Positions 1 through 7,405 of a DNA stretch of 16,218 bases are shown piece by piece. A program made the translations under genes and the position numbers. The notes under the pieces are model-generated. The model was not told the DNA's origin. It saw only the letters and a program-made list of their open reading frames with translations, and made no database searches. Source of the stretch: Candidatus Altarchaeales archaeon (GTDB taxonomy: Archaea > Altiarchaeota > Altiarchaeia > IMC4 > SCGC-AAA252-I15); NCBI GenBank assembly GCA_016867655.1, contig VGJA01000007.1, forward strand, positions 1 to 16,218, given 5' to 3'. Numbering within the stretch: position 1 is the first letter of the stretch; the number at the start of each line of letters is the position of its first letter.

Positions 1-1
1 C

Positions 2-988
2 ACCACAACGTCTGACACAGAAGTGATAGCACATTTGATAGTTAGAGAGCACATTAAGACAAACAATCTGGTAGCAGGCATCAGAAATGCTATGGGCTAC
101 CTCAAGGGCTCTTATTCCTTGACAATGCTGTTCGAAGACAAAATCATTGCTGTGAGAGACCCCTACGGAGTCAGGCCCCTTGTTTACGGCAGGTCTGGAG
201 ACACTCACGTTTTTGCCTCGGAAACCTGCGCTTTGGATGTTTTGAATGTTGATTTTGTTAGGGATGTGAAGCCTTCCGAGATTCTTGTAATAGGCGATAA
301 GGTTGAGTCGCATATGGGCGTTTCGGAAAAGGTTGCGCACTGCATGTTCGAATACGTTTACTTTGCCAGGCCTGATTCGGTCTTAGACGGCAGGTCAGTG
401 TACGAGGTTCGGAAAAACCTTGGAGCTGTTTTGTCCAGGGAAGGCAAAGTAAAGGCTGACTTGGTTGTCCCGGTTCCAGACTCTGGCATAACCCAGGCGA
501 TAGGCTACTCGAGAGAGTCGAAGATTCCCTTTGGAGAAGGCCTGATGAAAAACCGCTACATAGGAAGAACTTTCATACTGCCGGACCAGGAGAAGAGGGA
601 CGTCAGCGTCAAGGTGAAGCTGAATCCGATAAGGAGCGAGCTGAAGGGAAGGGGCATAGTGTTGGTTGACGACTCCATTGTAAGAGGCACGACAATAAAA
701 AAATTGATAAGGCTTCTGAAAGATGCTGGCGCAAAAAAAGTTCACGTTAGAGTCTCTTGCCCGCCGCTTCGTTCGCCCTGCTTCTATGGCATTGACATGC
801 AGTCCCGGAAGGAGTTCATAGCGGCGAAAAAAACTGTCGATGAGATAAAGAGGGAAATTGGGGCTGATTCTCTGGTGTACACCAGCATAAAGGGTTTGAT
901 AGAGGCCATAGGCCTGCCGGCAACAAGCTTGTGCATGGCCTGTCTGAATGATGAGTACCCAATAAAAGACGTTCAAACAAAATTATAG
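2..988 (+). CDS. purF: Amidophosphoribosyltransferase, 3' part (5' end outside window)
   Basis: This enzyme makes phosphoribosylamine from PRPP and glutamine, the first committed step of purine synthesis, in the cytoplasm. The reading frame is open to the left edge (TTTSDTEVIAHL, typical of PurF), so the GTG at 23 is internal and the glutaminase N-terminus with its catalytic Cys lies outside. Visible are the end of the Ntn glutaminase domain (DPYGVRPL) and the phosphoribosyltransferase domain with the PRPP loop VLVDDSIVRGTT at about 658-695. Four cysteines sit where the Bacillus-type enzyme binds a [4Fe-4S] cluster: HCMFEYVYFARPDS, SPCFYGID and LCMACLNDEYP. It is therefore the Fe-S type. The next gene starts 8 nt downstream, so they are probably co-transcribed. 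Confidence 0.97.
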   Translation, partial: TTTSDTEVIAHLIVREHIKTNNLVAGIRNAMGYLKGSYSLTMLFEDKIIAVRDPYGVRPLVYGRSGDTHVFASETCALDVLNVDFVRDVKPSEILVIGDKVESHMGVSEKVAHCMFEYVYFARPDSVLDGRSVYEVRKNLGAVLSREGKVKADLVVPVPDSGITQAIGYSRESKIPFGEGLMKNRYIGRTFILPDQEKRDVSVKVKLNPIRSELKGRGIVLVDDSIVRGTTIKKLIRLLKDAGAKKVHVRVSCPPLRSPCFYGIDMQSRKEFIAAKKTVDEIKREIGADSLVYTSIKGLIEAIGLPATSLCMACLNDEYPIKDVQTKL

Positions 989-996
989 CGGTTGAA

Positions 997-2759
<1,763 letters not shown>

Positions 2760-2777
2760 CTAAAGAAAAATCAATTC

Positions 2778-2869
2778 AGAGCCTATCCCAGTAGGCTAGA
2801 ATACACTACCAAAGAACCAGCCCCAACACATATCCTGGAGAAAGCAACTCGTCTACCAGTATAGGCTCT
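2778..2869. other. Stem-bounded structured intergenic element between cupin and tpiA
   Basis: The 9-base arms AGAGCCTAT (2778-2786) and ATAGGCTCT (2861-2869) are perfect inverted repeats that close a 92-nt segment. A second, competing stem AGCCTA/TAGGCT lies inside the left arm (about 2780-2796). The element sits after the cupin stop and before tpiA on the minus strand, so it could be a cupin 3' UTR, a tpiA leader, or a small RNA. The function is not known. Confidence 0.4.
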
Positions 2870-3213
2870 TAACGCCGATAGTCATCCTCAACTCTAACCA
2901 CATCATCCAAATGCGGAGTAGAAATCTCAATAATCCTTAAATCACTCAAAGCCTTAACACGATGAACCTCCCTAGGGTTAATAGTAATCGTGACATTATC
3001 CCCCTCCTTCAGTTCAAAAACATCCCCCCCAACCGTAAACTCACCGTGGCCGCTCAAAACATACATAGACTCCTTCTTCACCTCATGATACTGCAGGCTA
3101 AGTCTTTTCCCCTTCTTGACCTCCAAAATCTTGCCGGCATATTCTTTCTCAACCACAAGCCACAACTCACGACCCCAAGGCTTAACAACAACCTTCACTA
3201 CATTACGCTTCAT
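2869..3213 (-). CDS. Single-domain cupin, mannose-6-phosphate isomerase type II-like
   Basis: 114 residues forming one cupin barrel. The start VKPWGRELWLVV is the signature of the C-terminal domain of type II phosphomannose isomerase (ManC-like) proteins. Probable metal ligands are seen in the first cupin motif (LQYHEVKKESMYVLSG) and in the second (NPREVHRVKA), with the GEFTVGGDVFELKEGD strand between. Stand-alone cupins like this may isomerize or bind sugar phosphates; the substrate cannot be read from sequence. The ATG at 3213 is 60 nt from the divergent tRNA-Gly start and both flank the same A/T-rich block at 3238-3254. Confidence 0.85.
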   Translation of the reverse strand: MKRNVVKVVVKPWGRELWLVVEKEYAGKILEVKKGKRLSLQYHEVKKESMYVLSGHGEFTVGGDVFELKEGDNVTITINPREVHRVKALSDLRIIEISTPHLDDVVRVEDDYRR

Positions 3214-3237
3214 AACTCAGCAATATATATAAGCCAG

Positions 3238-3254
3238 CAAAACTTAAAATATAC
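3238..3254. promoter_or_regulatory. Shared TATA-like block for tRNA-Gly (+) and cupin (-)
   Basis: The segment AAAACTTAAAATATAC lies about 24 nt before the first base of tRNA-Gly, the usual archaeal TATA spacing. Read on the other strand, TTTTAAG lies about 26-30 nt before the cupin ATG. One TBP site could serve both directions. Confidence 0.5.
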
Positions 3255-3272
3255 ACCTTTCACAAGAGAAAA

Positions 3273-3452
3273 GCGTCCATAGTCTAGTGGTAGGACCTAA
3301 GCCTTCCACAGCCTTTTTCTTTCTTTTCGCAAAAGAAAGGCCCCCTAAAGGGGATGTCCCAAAGGGACAAAAACGCTGGCGAAAAAGAAAGAAAACACGC
3401 CAGCCACGCATGGAGAGAGCTTATGACTCGGGTTCGAATCCCGATGGACGCA
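3273..3452 (+). tRNA. tRNA-Gly(UCC), interrupted by a 109-nt intron
   Basis: The acceptor stem GCGTCCA (3273-3279) pairs with TGGACGC (3445-3451), with discriminator A at 3452 and no encoded CCA. The D arm is GTCT/GGAC around AGTGGTA. The anticodon stem TAAGC (3298-3302) pairs with GCTTA (3419-3423). The anticodon loop CTTCCA gives anticodon TCC at 3305-3307. The T arm is TCGGG TTCGAAT CCCGA. The intron (3309-3417) lies between positions 37 and 38. A bulge-helix-bulge is visible: central helix CTTC (3303-3306) with GGAG (3412-3415), 3-nt bulges CA|C and AG|A. It reads GGA and GGG codons. Confidence 0.95.
3309..3417 (+). other. tRNA-Gly intron made of stacked hairpins, related to the tRNA-Leu intron
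   Basis: The intron begins CAGCCTTTTTCTTTCTTT, as does the tRNA-Leu intron at 16051, and shares the segment around ACGCTGGCGAAAAA (3373-3386 here, 16086-16099 there). It folds into consecutive stems: CTTTCTTTT/AAAAGAAAG (3319-3339, loop CGC), CCCC/GGGG (3342-3353), TGTCCC/GGGACA (3355-3369, loop AAA) and GCTGGCG/CGCCAGC (3375-3404). No long open frame or homing-endonuclease motif is present; it is far too short for one. Confidence 0.85.
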
Positions 3453-3455
3453 AAC

Positions 3456-3635
3456 CTTTTTTCTTTCTTTAAAAAGAAAGAAAAAAGCTTTACCAAAAAA
3501 GAAAGTGCCGTGTAACGGCATGCCAGCATTTCAATGCTGGCAAATCCCGTCCCTTCGGGACGGGACGTGCCCCCAAAGGGGGCACTGTAGGAGGGGGTCA
3601 GGAACAACTTAGAACTGGGTCCAGGTTACCTGGAC
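3456..3635. repeat. Chain of six perfect hairpins between tRNA-Gly and tRNA-Gln
   Basis: Consecutive non-overlapping stems: a 15-bp T/A palindrome (3456-3487), TGCCGT/ACGGCA (3506-3520, loop GTA), a 10-bp stem TGCCAGCATT/AATGCTGGCA (3521-3542), TCCCGTCCC/GGGACGGGA (3545-3565, loop TTC), GTGCCCCC/GGGGGCAC (3567-3585, loop AAA) and GTCCAGG/CCTGGAC (3619-3635, loop TTA). The first palindrome is nearly the same as the one inside the tRNA-Leu intron. No TATA-like box is visible ahead of tRNA-Gln, so the chain is probably transcribed as spacer between the two tRNAs. Confidence 0.8.
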
Positions 3636-3645
3636 GCGGTTCAGA

Positions 3646-3755
3646 AGCCCTGTAGGGTAGTGGCCAATCCTTCCCGACTTTGGCGGCATCCCCGGTGGGA
3701 TTCCGGGGAAAACCGACGACATCGGGAGACGGAGGTTCGAATCCTCCCAGGGCTA
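3646..3755 (+). tRNA. tRNA-Gln(UUG), interrupted by a 37-nt intron
   Basis: The acceptor stem AGCCCTG (3646-3652) pairs with CAGGGCT (3748-3754), with discriminator A at 3755. The D-arm segment GGGTAGTGG...ATCC resembles archaeal tRNA-Gln. The anticodon stem CCCGA (3673-3677) pairs with TCGGG (3722-3726); the loop CTTTGG gives anticodon TTG at 3680-3682. The T arm is GGAGG TTCGAAT CCTCC. The intron is placed at 3684-3720 between positions 37 and 38; inside it CCCCGG/CCGGGG forms a stem. The bulge-helix-bulge is imperfect: CTTT against GACG has one T-C mismatch and one G-U pair, flanked by GG|C and AC|A bulges. Confidence 0.93.
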
Positions 3756-3769
3756 TGGCCTTTAATAAA

Positions 3770-3817
3770 GTGCACCTACAAGGTGCACAATCAAAGGTAA
3801 TCCTTTTTGTTTTTTTT
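3770..3817 (+). terminator. Hairpin plus T-rich tract after tRNA-Gln
   Basis: GTGCACC (3770-3776) and GGTGCAC (3782-3788) form a 7-bp stem with loop TACAA, followed at 3803-3817 by two T runs. Archaeal termination relies on T runs, so this is a plausible end of the tRNA transcript. Confidence 0.55.
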
Positions 3818-3843
3818 GCTTTAGCATACTATATTCTATGTTG

Positions 3844-3854
3844 TTTATATATAT
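3844..3854 (+). promoter_or_regulatory. TATA box of the nucleotidyltransferase gene
   Basis: TTTATATATAT is centred about 32 nt before the ATG at 3881. With normal spacing, transcription would start about 5 nt before the start codon, giving a nearly leaderless mRNA. This supports the ATG at 3881 over the longer upstream-open frame. Confidence 0.6.
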
Positions 3855-3880
3855 GTAGCTACAATGTATACACATATACT

Positions 3881-4660
3881 ATGGAAACATTGATTAAGGA
3901 ATGCAAGCCGCGCGGTAATTCCGCAAGCGTTTACGTGCCAAAGGATTGGGAAAACCAGTTGGTTAAGGTTAGCTTGCTTTCCCCGAGAGAATTGATACTT
4001 GAAGTCTTGAAACCGCACCTACAACACATTAAAGGCGTGTATGTATACGGAAGTTATGTCCGGGGGGAGGCTAAAGGAGGTTCTGATATAGATGCATTAG
4101 TTGTTGTCTCCAAAAAGATGGGTATCATCTCCAAGAAGCCGTTGGAGTTGATTGTGGCAACAGAAGAAGAGCTAAGAGCGACATTGAACAAATATCCCAT
4201 TCCCCTTAAGTCTATCCTCAATGAAGCGCAGGTATTGATAAACGACGAGTTGCTTGAAAGATTACAGGCGGTTGAGATTGACAAACAAAGATATATTGAC
4301 CTACTGAACGAGACAATAGAAAGAGCTGAAAAATACGCTCCAGTGATTGAGCGTGAACAGAATATAAGGGCTATTGTATACTCTCTAATGCTGAGGTTGA
4401 GGGCGGTATACCACCTGGAATTAATGAAGGAAGGCGGGAAGTATACACACAGGGATTTTAGGGAGTATGTTTTGAAGTGTGGTTTAGACGAAGATGCCTA
4501 TGAAGAGTTGTGCTGGGTTTATCGCATGGTCAGGGATAAAAAAGCATTTTCAGAGGCGAAAATAACCTTAGGTGACATTAAAAAATTGAATGCGATTGTT
4601 CGTGTTGAAGCTGGACGCGTGAAGGAGGTGTTAGATGTCCAAAAGAAAAAAGCGTCTTGA
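3881..4660 (+). CDS. MNT-type nucleotidyltransferase with N-terminal AbrB/DUF2080-like and C-terminal helical domain
   Basis: 259 residues in three parts. Residues 1-35 (CKPRGNSASVYVPKDW) look like the small AbrB/DUF2080-type beta domain found on archaeal and transposon-linked proteins. Residues about 45-110 contain GSYVRGEAKGGSDID (57-71), the complete GSx10DxD signature of minimal nucleotidyltransferases such as the MntA antitoxin. Residues about 145-240 are helical; RLRAVYH gives an Rx5H pattern like HEPN proteins, but a HEPN call is only inference. The start is fixed by the TATA box at 3844; the open frame running back into tRNA-Gln is incidental. The 3' end overlaps the next gene by 26 nt, so the two are translationally linked. 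It may be a toxin-antitoxin-like or RNA-modifying module. Confidence 0.8.
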   Translation: METLIKECKPRGNSASVYVPKDWENQLVKVSLLSPRELILEVLKPHLQHIKGVYVYGSYVRGEAKGGSDIDALVVVSKKMGIISKKPLELIVATEEELRATLNKYPIPLKSILNEAQVLINDELLERLQAVEIDKQRYIDLLNETIERAEKYAPVIEREQNIRAIVYSLMLRLRAVYHLELMKEGGKYTHRDFREYVLKCGLDEDAYEELCWVYRMVRDKKAFSEAKITLGDIKKLNAIVRVEAGRVKEVLDVQKKKAS

Positions 4661-4832
4661 AAAAAAGATAGCAAGCTTGGAAGAGCGTGTTGCCGAGCAT
4701 GAGCGCAAGAGGGCTGAGTATACAGGAGAGGAGGTTTACATCAGGCCTTACTGGGAGGGCGAGATTCAAGACCTTATTCGTGAGAAAGAGAAGGCAATTA
4801 GATTGATGGGGCGCAAAAAGAAAAGCAAATAA
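4635..4832 (+). CDS. Small basic coiled-coil protein paired with the nucleotidyltransferase
   Basis: 65 residues, very rich in Lys, Arg and Glu. It starts MSKRKKRLEKKIASLEERV and continues as one long amphipathic helix broken by YIRPYWEGEIQ in the middle, ending GRKKKSK. A strong ribosome-binding site GGAGGTG (4622-4628) lies 6 nt before the ATG, inside the end of the upstream gene, which it overlaps by 26 nt in another frame. The overlap and shared promoter suggest the products act together, for example as partner or antidote. I do not recognise a named family; it has no visible catalytic motif or membrane segment. Confidence 0.75.
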   Translation: MSKRKKRLEKKIASLEERVAEHERKRAEYTGEEVYIRPYWEGEIQDLIREKEKAIRLMGRKKKSK

Positions 4833-4834
4833 GT

Positions 4835-4845
4835 CTTTTATATTT
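4835..4845 (+). promoter_or_regulatory. TATA box of the exchanger gene
   Basis: CTTTTATATTT is centred 26 nt before the ATG at 4866, predicting a leaderless transcript that starts at the start codon. Confidence 0.55.
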
Positions 4846-4865
4846 GTTTCTCCAAATTCTTTTAC

Positions 4866-5858
4866 ATGTTTGCAGTGGTGTTGTTTGTTGCTTTTTTGCT
4901 GTCGATTTACTTGATTTTGAGGGGTTCGGATTGGATTACGGATTCTTCGGTTCATGTGGCGAAGCATTTGGGGACCAGCAATTTGGCTGTGGGCTTGCTT
5001 GTCATCTCTTTTTTGCTGAGCCTGCCGGAGTTGGTTATTGCAGTCAGCTCTATTTTGAAGGGGCATGCTGCGCTGGGTTTTGGCGCTAGTATCGGTTCTG
5101 TGATTGTGAACATCGGCTTGATTGTCGGCATTTCTGCTTTGATTAGGCCTATGAGGGTTCCCAGGATTATGGTCACTAGGGACATGATTTTCATGGTGGT
5201 TGTGTCCATAATCGTCGTTGCGATGGGTTTTGAGGATAGAATGCTGTCCAGAACTGACGGTTTTGTGTTCTTGCTTTTGTTCCTACCCTATGTGATAAAT
5301 GTTTATGAGCAGGAGAGGAATTTAACCCACAGCGAGAGGATAATGAAGACTGAGAAGATGACTGAGGCCCTTGAGATGTATGGGGAGTATGAGGTGGACC
5401 ACAAGCCGAAGTATGGTTTGAAATACTTTCTTTTGGGTGCTTTTGTGCTGATACTTGGTTCTGAGATTTTTGTGAGGGTTTTGCTTGAACTGGCTTCTTT
5501 CATGAGGCTTCCGGAGCTTCTTGTTGGGGTGACTTTAGGCGCCATTGGGCCGAGCATTCCCAATCTTGCGGCGTCTTTGGGTGCTGCGCGGAAGGGCGTT
5601 GAGGAGCTTGTGGTTTCTGAGACAATAGGCTCGAACATCTTCACCTTGCTGATTACAATCGGCGTTATAGCTGTTATAAGCCCGATTATGGTCGACGAAA
5701 TGGTTGTGATGGTTACTGCTCCAGCCCTGCTGCTTGTAACCTTCATACTGCTTGTCGCCATGCTGAAGGGGCATGTGAGGAGGCGGGACGGCCTGCTTTT
5801 GCTGTTGGTTTACGTTGGCGCTGTGATGGCTGAGTTCATATTTAGGATAAATCATTGA
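4866..5858 (+). CDS. Sodium/calcium exchanger family (CaCA, YrbG-like) membrane protein
   Basis: 330 residues with about ten hydrophobic segments in two halves, joined by a charged loop at about 140-185 (YEQERNLTHSERIMK). The alpha-1 repeat is recognisable at about residues 42-82: SFLLSLPELVIAVSS then GFGASIGSVIVNIGLIVG. The alpha-2 repeat at about 222-262 reads GAIGPSIPNLAASLGAA then SETIGSNIFTLL. Family members exchange cytoplasmic Ca2+ (or another cation) for Na+ or H+ across the membrane. The Glu expected in alpha-2 (SLPEL in the family) is Asn here, while alpha-1 keeps it, so ion stoichiometry or substrate may differ. It has its own TATA box and is probably monocistronic. Confidence 0.88.
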   Translation: MFAVVLFVAFLLSIYLILRGSDWITDSSVHVAKHLGTSNLAVGLLVISFLLSLPELVIAVSSILKGHAALGFGASIGSVIVNIGLIVGISALIRPMRVPRIMVTRDMIFMVVVSIIVVAMGFEDRMLSRTDGFVFLLLFLPYVINVYEQERNLTHSERIMKTEKMTEALEMYGEYEVDHKPKYGLKYFLLGAFVLILGSEIFVRVLLELASFMRLPELLVGVTLGAIGPSIPNLAASLGAARKGVEELVVSETIGSNIFTLLITIGVIAVISPIMVDEMVVMVTAPALLLVTFILLVAMLKGHVRRRDGLLLLLVYVGAVMAEFIFRINH

Positions 5859-5883
5859 TGGATCTGTGGTGTGGGGTTCTTAT

Positions 5884-6000
5884 TACAAACCCGCAGAATA
5901 TCCCCTTCGGGGAATGAATGCGATGCTGCTTCAATATGCCTTCTAATTGGTAATCGTCTGCGGGTTTGTATATCATACCCTGCCTTTTAAGGCAGGGTAT
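5884..6000. repeat. Nested inverted repeats downstream of the exchanger gene
   Basis: A perfect 14-bp inverted repeat, TACAAACCCGCAGA (5884-5897) with TCTGCGGGTTTGTA (5957-5970), encloses a TCCCC/GGGGA hairpin (5901-5913, loop TTC). Four bases later comes a perfect 12-bp hairpin ATACCCTGCCTT/AAGGCAGGGTAT (5975-6000, loop TT). It lies in a 240-nt gap between the exchanger stop and the next small gene. It could act as a terminator or structured 3' UTR, and its stem style matches the hairpin arrays at 3319-3635 and 7406-7650. Confidence 0.75.
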
Positions 6001-6059
6001 TTGATTTTGGCCTTTGTAGCACGTTATCAAAATGTCGATTTTTTCATGAAAACATATGT

Positions 6060-6071
6060 CTTTTTATACTT
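6060..6071 (+). promoter_or_regulatory. TATA box of the four-cysteine small protein gene
   Basis: CTTTTTATACTT is centred about 32 nt before the ATG at 6098, giving a predicted leader of about 6 nt. It supports the reality of the short downstream gene. Confidence 0.5.
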
Positions 6072-6097
6072 GAACTGCGATACTTTAAGTCCTAAAA

Positions 6098-6241
6098 ATG
6101 AGCAGAGTGTGTGTTTTAGACGGTCGGAGAATCTGCAACAACTCTTGTATCGCCTATGAGCCTGGCGGCGGATGCAGGGCTTCTGGTCTTGGTTCTAGGA
6201 GAAGAATAGATTCTGACGACTTTGGTTTGAGGGAAGTTTAG
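6098..6241 (+). CDS. 47-residue four-cysteine protein, unknown function
   Basis: The short frame reads MSRVCVLDGRRICNNSCIAY, then EPGGGCRASGLGSRRRID and an acidic tail DSDDFGLREV. Cysteines fall at residues 5, 13, 17 and 26 (Cx7CxxxCx8C), a spacing that could bind one zinc ion or an Fe-S cluster. A clear TATA box lies upstream, and the frame closes with TAG well before the next promoter. There is no signal peptide or membrane segment; basic residues flank the Cys core, so a small cytoplasmic nucleic-acid or protein adaptor is possible. I do not recognise the family. It precedes the zinc-ribbon/winged-helix gene but has a separate promoter. Confidence 0.6.
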   Translation: MSRVCVLDGRRICNNSCIAYEPGGGCRASGLGSRRRIDSDDFGLREV

Positions 6242-6291
6242 TCTTGCTTTTTTCTGCAAGGTTTTGAGTGTTAGTGTAGGTTAAAATAAAG

Positions 6292-6304
6292 TTTTTATAC
6301 TTAG
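6292..6304 (+). promoter_or_regulatory. TATA box of the membrane-wHTH gene
   Basis: TTTTTATACTTAG is centred about 48 nt before the ATG at 6345, predicting a start near 6323 and a leader of about 22 nt without an obvious ribosome-binding site. Confidence 0.45.
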
Positions 6305-6344
6305 AATACTATTTTTAGATTACCTCTTTTCATATTTACCTAAA

Positions 6345-7403
6345 ATGGAATTGAATACCAAAATATTTTTGTCTTTCGTCCTGAGTTTTGGTGCTCTGGG
6401 CGCTGCTTACATGGTTTTCTACAAGTACCGGGGTTATAAAAAGCATCAGCTTGAGTTTTTGGATTTGGTTTACGACAGTACTGCTCGGCAGCTTGAGCTT
6501 TTTGTCGTTAACCAGGGGGAGAAGTCGGTTTACGTGAATCCTTCATTGAGGTTGATACATTTCTTGAACCCTGAGGAGTGGAGGGAGAAGAATTCCAACG
6601 GAAACGGCAATGGCAACAGCAGTCCGGGGTATATGGCTGCCGGCAAGTGTTACCAGGTTGACAGTGTTATCAAGGGATACAGCTTGATTGGGGACTGCCC
6701 TGAGTCTGTGAGGGTTGAAGGTAAGAGCGTTAGGAAGATTGTCTATCCTTTGCCTGATGACATTAGTTTGAGGGTTTACGACAATATTCAGGTTGACTCG
6801 ATGTATGGCGTTAACAGCGACTCCGAAAGCAGGCTGGTTAACACAATGCGTGTTATGCTGAAGGATGATGTTGACTGTGGGGTTTTTGACGGTGTTGTTC
6901 CAGAGGGCGTTGATGGCATTAAACCTGCTTACAACCCTAATTTCTGCACGGTTCCGACTGTGGACAAAGAGGGTGTCATAGCTGAAAGCGATTTTCCACT
7001 GCAAGCTATGTGCGTCTGCTGCGGCAAGGACCGGTGGCTGGGGTGGATTGTTGATGGTAATCATGTTTGCTCTGAGTGCAAGGACTTTCTTGATGGGGGT
7101 GTAGAACAGCTGGTTGACGAGGGTTTTCCATTGCTGGCCGAGCAGGAGGCCGAGATTTTTGTGGGTGATATACTGTCGCAGAGGGAGGAGGTTTGCGATT
7201 CTGGTGCTGATGTTGGCTTGAAGCCGAGGCATAAGGAAATTCTTGGTTTGCTGGAGCATGAGAATAACCTTACGGTGAAGAAGATTTCCAAGCTGTTGTC
7301 CCTGCAGGAGTCTACTGTGGTGTCTGATTTGAATTTTTTGATGAAGAGTGAGCTTGTTGGCAGAGTGAAGGTTGGAAACAAGTTTATGTACCATCTGGCT
7401 TGA
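6345..7403 (+). CDS. Predicted membrane-anchored zinc-ribbon / winged-helix protein
   Basis: 352 residues. One N-terminal membrane segment (about 7-26, FLSFVLSFGALGAAYMVFY) is followed by a basic stretch KYRGYKKHQ; by the positive-inside rule the rest is cytoplasmic. Residues about 35-200 look like a beta-rich domain, interrupted by a low-complexity NGNGNGNSS linker at about 85-93. Residues 223-245 hold CVCC and CSEC, a CxxC-x15-CxxC zinc ribbon. Residues about 292-352 form a winged helix: LKPRHKEILGLLE, helix-turn-helix LTVKKISKLLSLQESTVVSD, then wing GRVKVGNKFMYHL. This suggests a membrane-tethered DNA-binding regulator, but no target or signal can be named. It is convergent with smc across the hairpin array. 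Confidence 0.8.
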   Translation: MELNTKIFLSFVLSFGALGAAYMVFYKYRGYKKHQLEFLDLVYDSTARQLELFVVNQGEKSVYVNPSLRLIHFLNPEEWREKNSNGNGNGNSSPGYMAAGKCYQVDSVIKGYSLIGDCPESVRVEGKSVRKIVYPLPDDISLRVYDNIQVDSMYGVNSDSESRLVNTMRVMLKDDVDCGVFDGVVPEGVDGIKPAYNPNFCTVPTVDKEGVIAESDFPLQAMCVCCGKDRWLGWIVDGNHVCSECKDFLDGGVEQLVDEGFPLLAEQEAEIFVGDILSQREEVCDSGADVGLKPRHKEILGLLEHENNLTVKKISKLLSLQESTVVSDLNFLMKSELVGRVKVGNKFMYHLA

Positions 7404-7405
7404 TT

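Noticed and set aside
3284..3607. 107-residue minus-strand frame
   Set aside because: It runs through the tRNA-Gly gene, its intron and the hairpin chain; it is an artefact of palindromic sequence.
3680..3880. N-terminal extension of the nucleotidyltransferase
   Set aside because: It would be translated from the tRNA-Gln gene and its terminator; the TATA box at 3844 and ATG at 3881 give the real start.
5842..6030. 62-residue minus-strand frame and a 70-residue plus frame at 5947
   Set aside because: Both run through the inverted repeats and have no promoter; the real small gene nearby is at 6098 in another frame.
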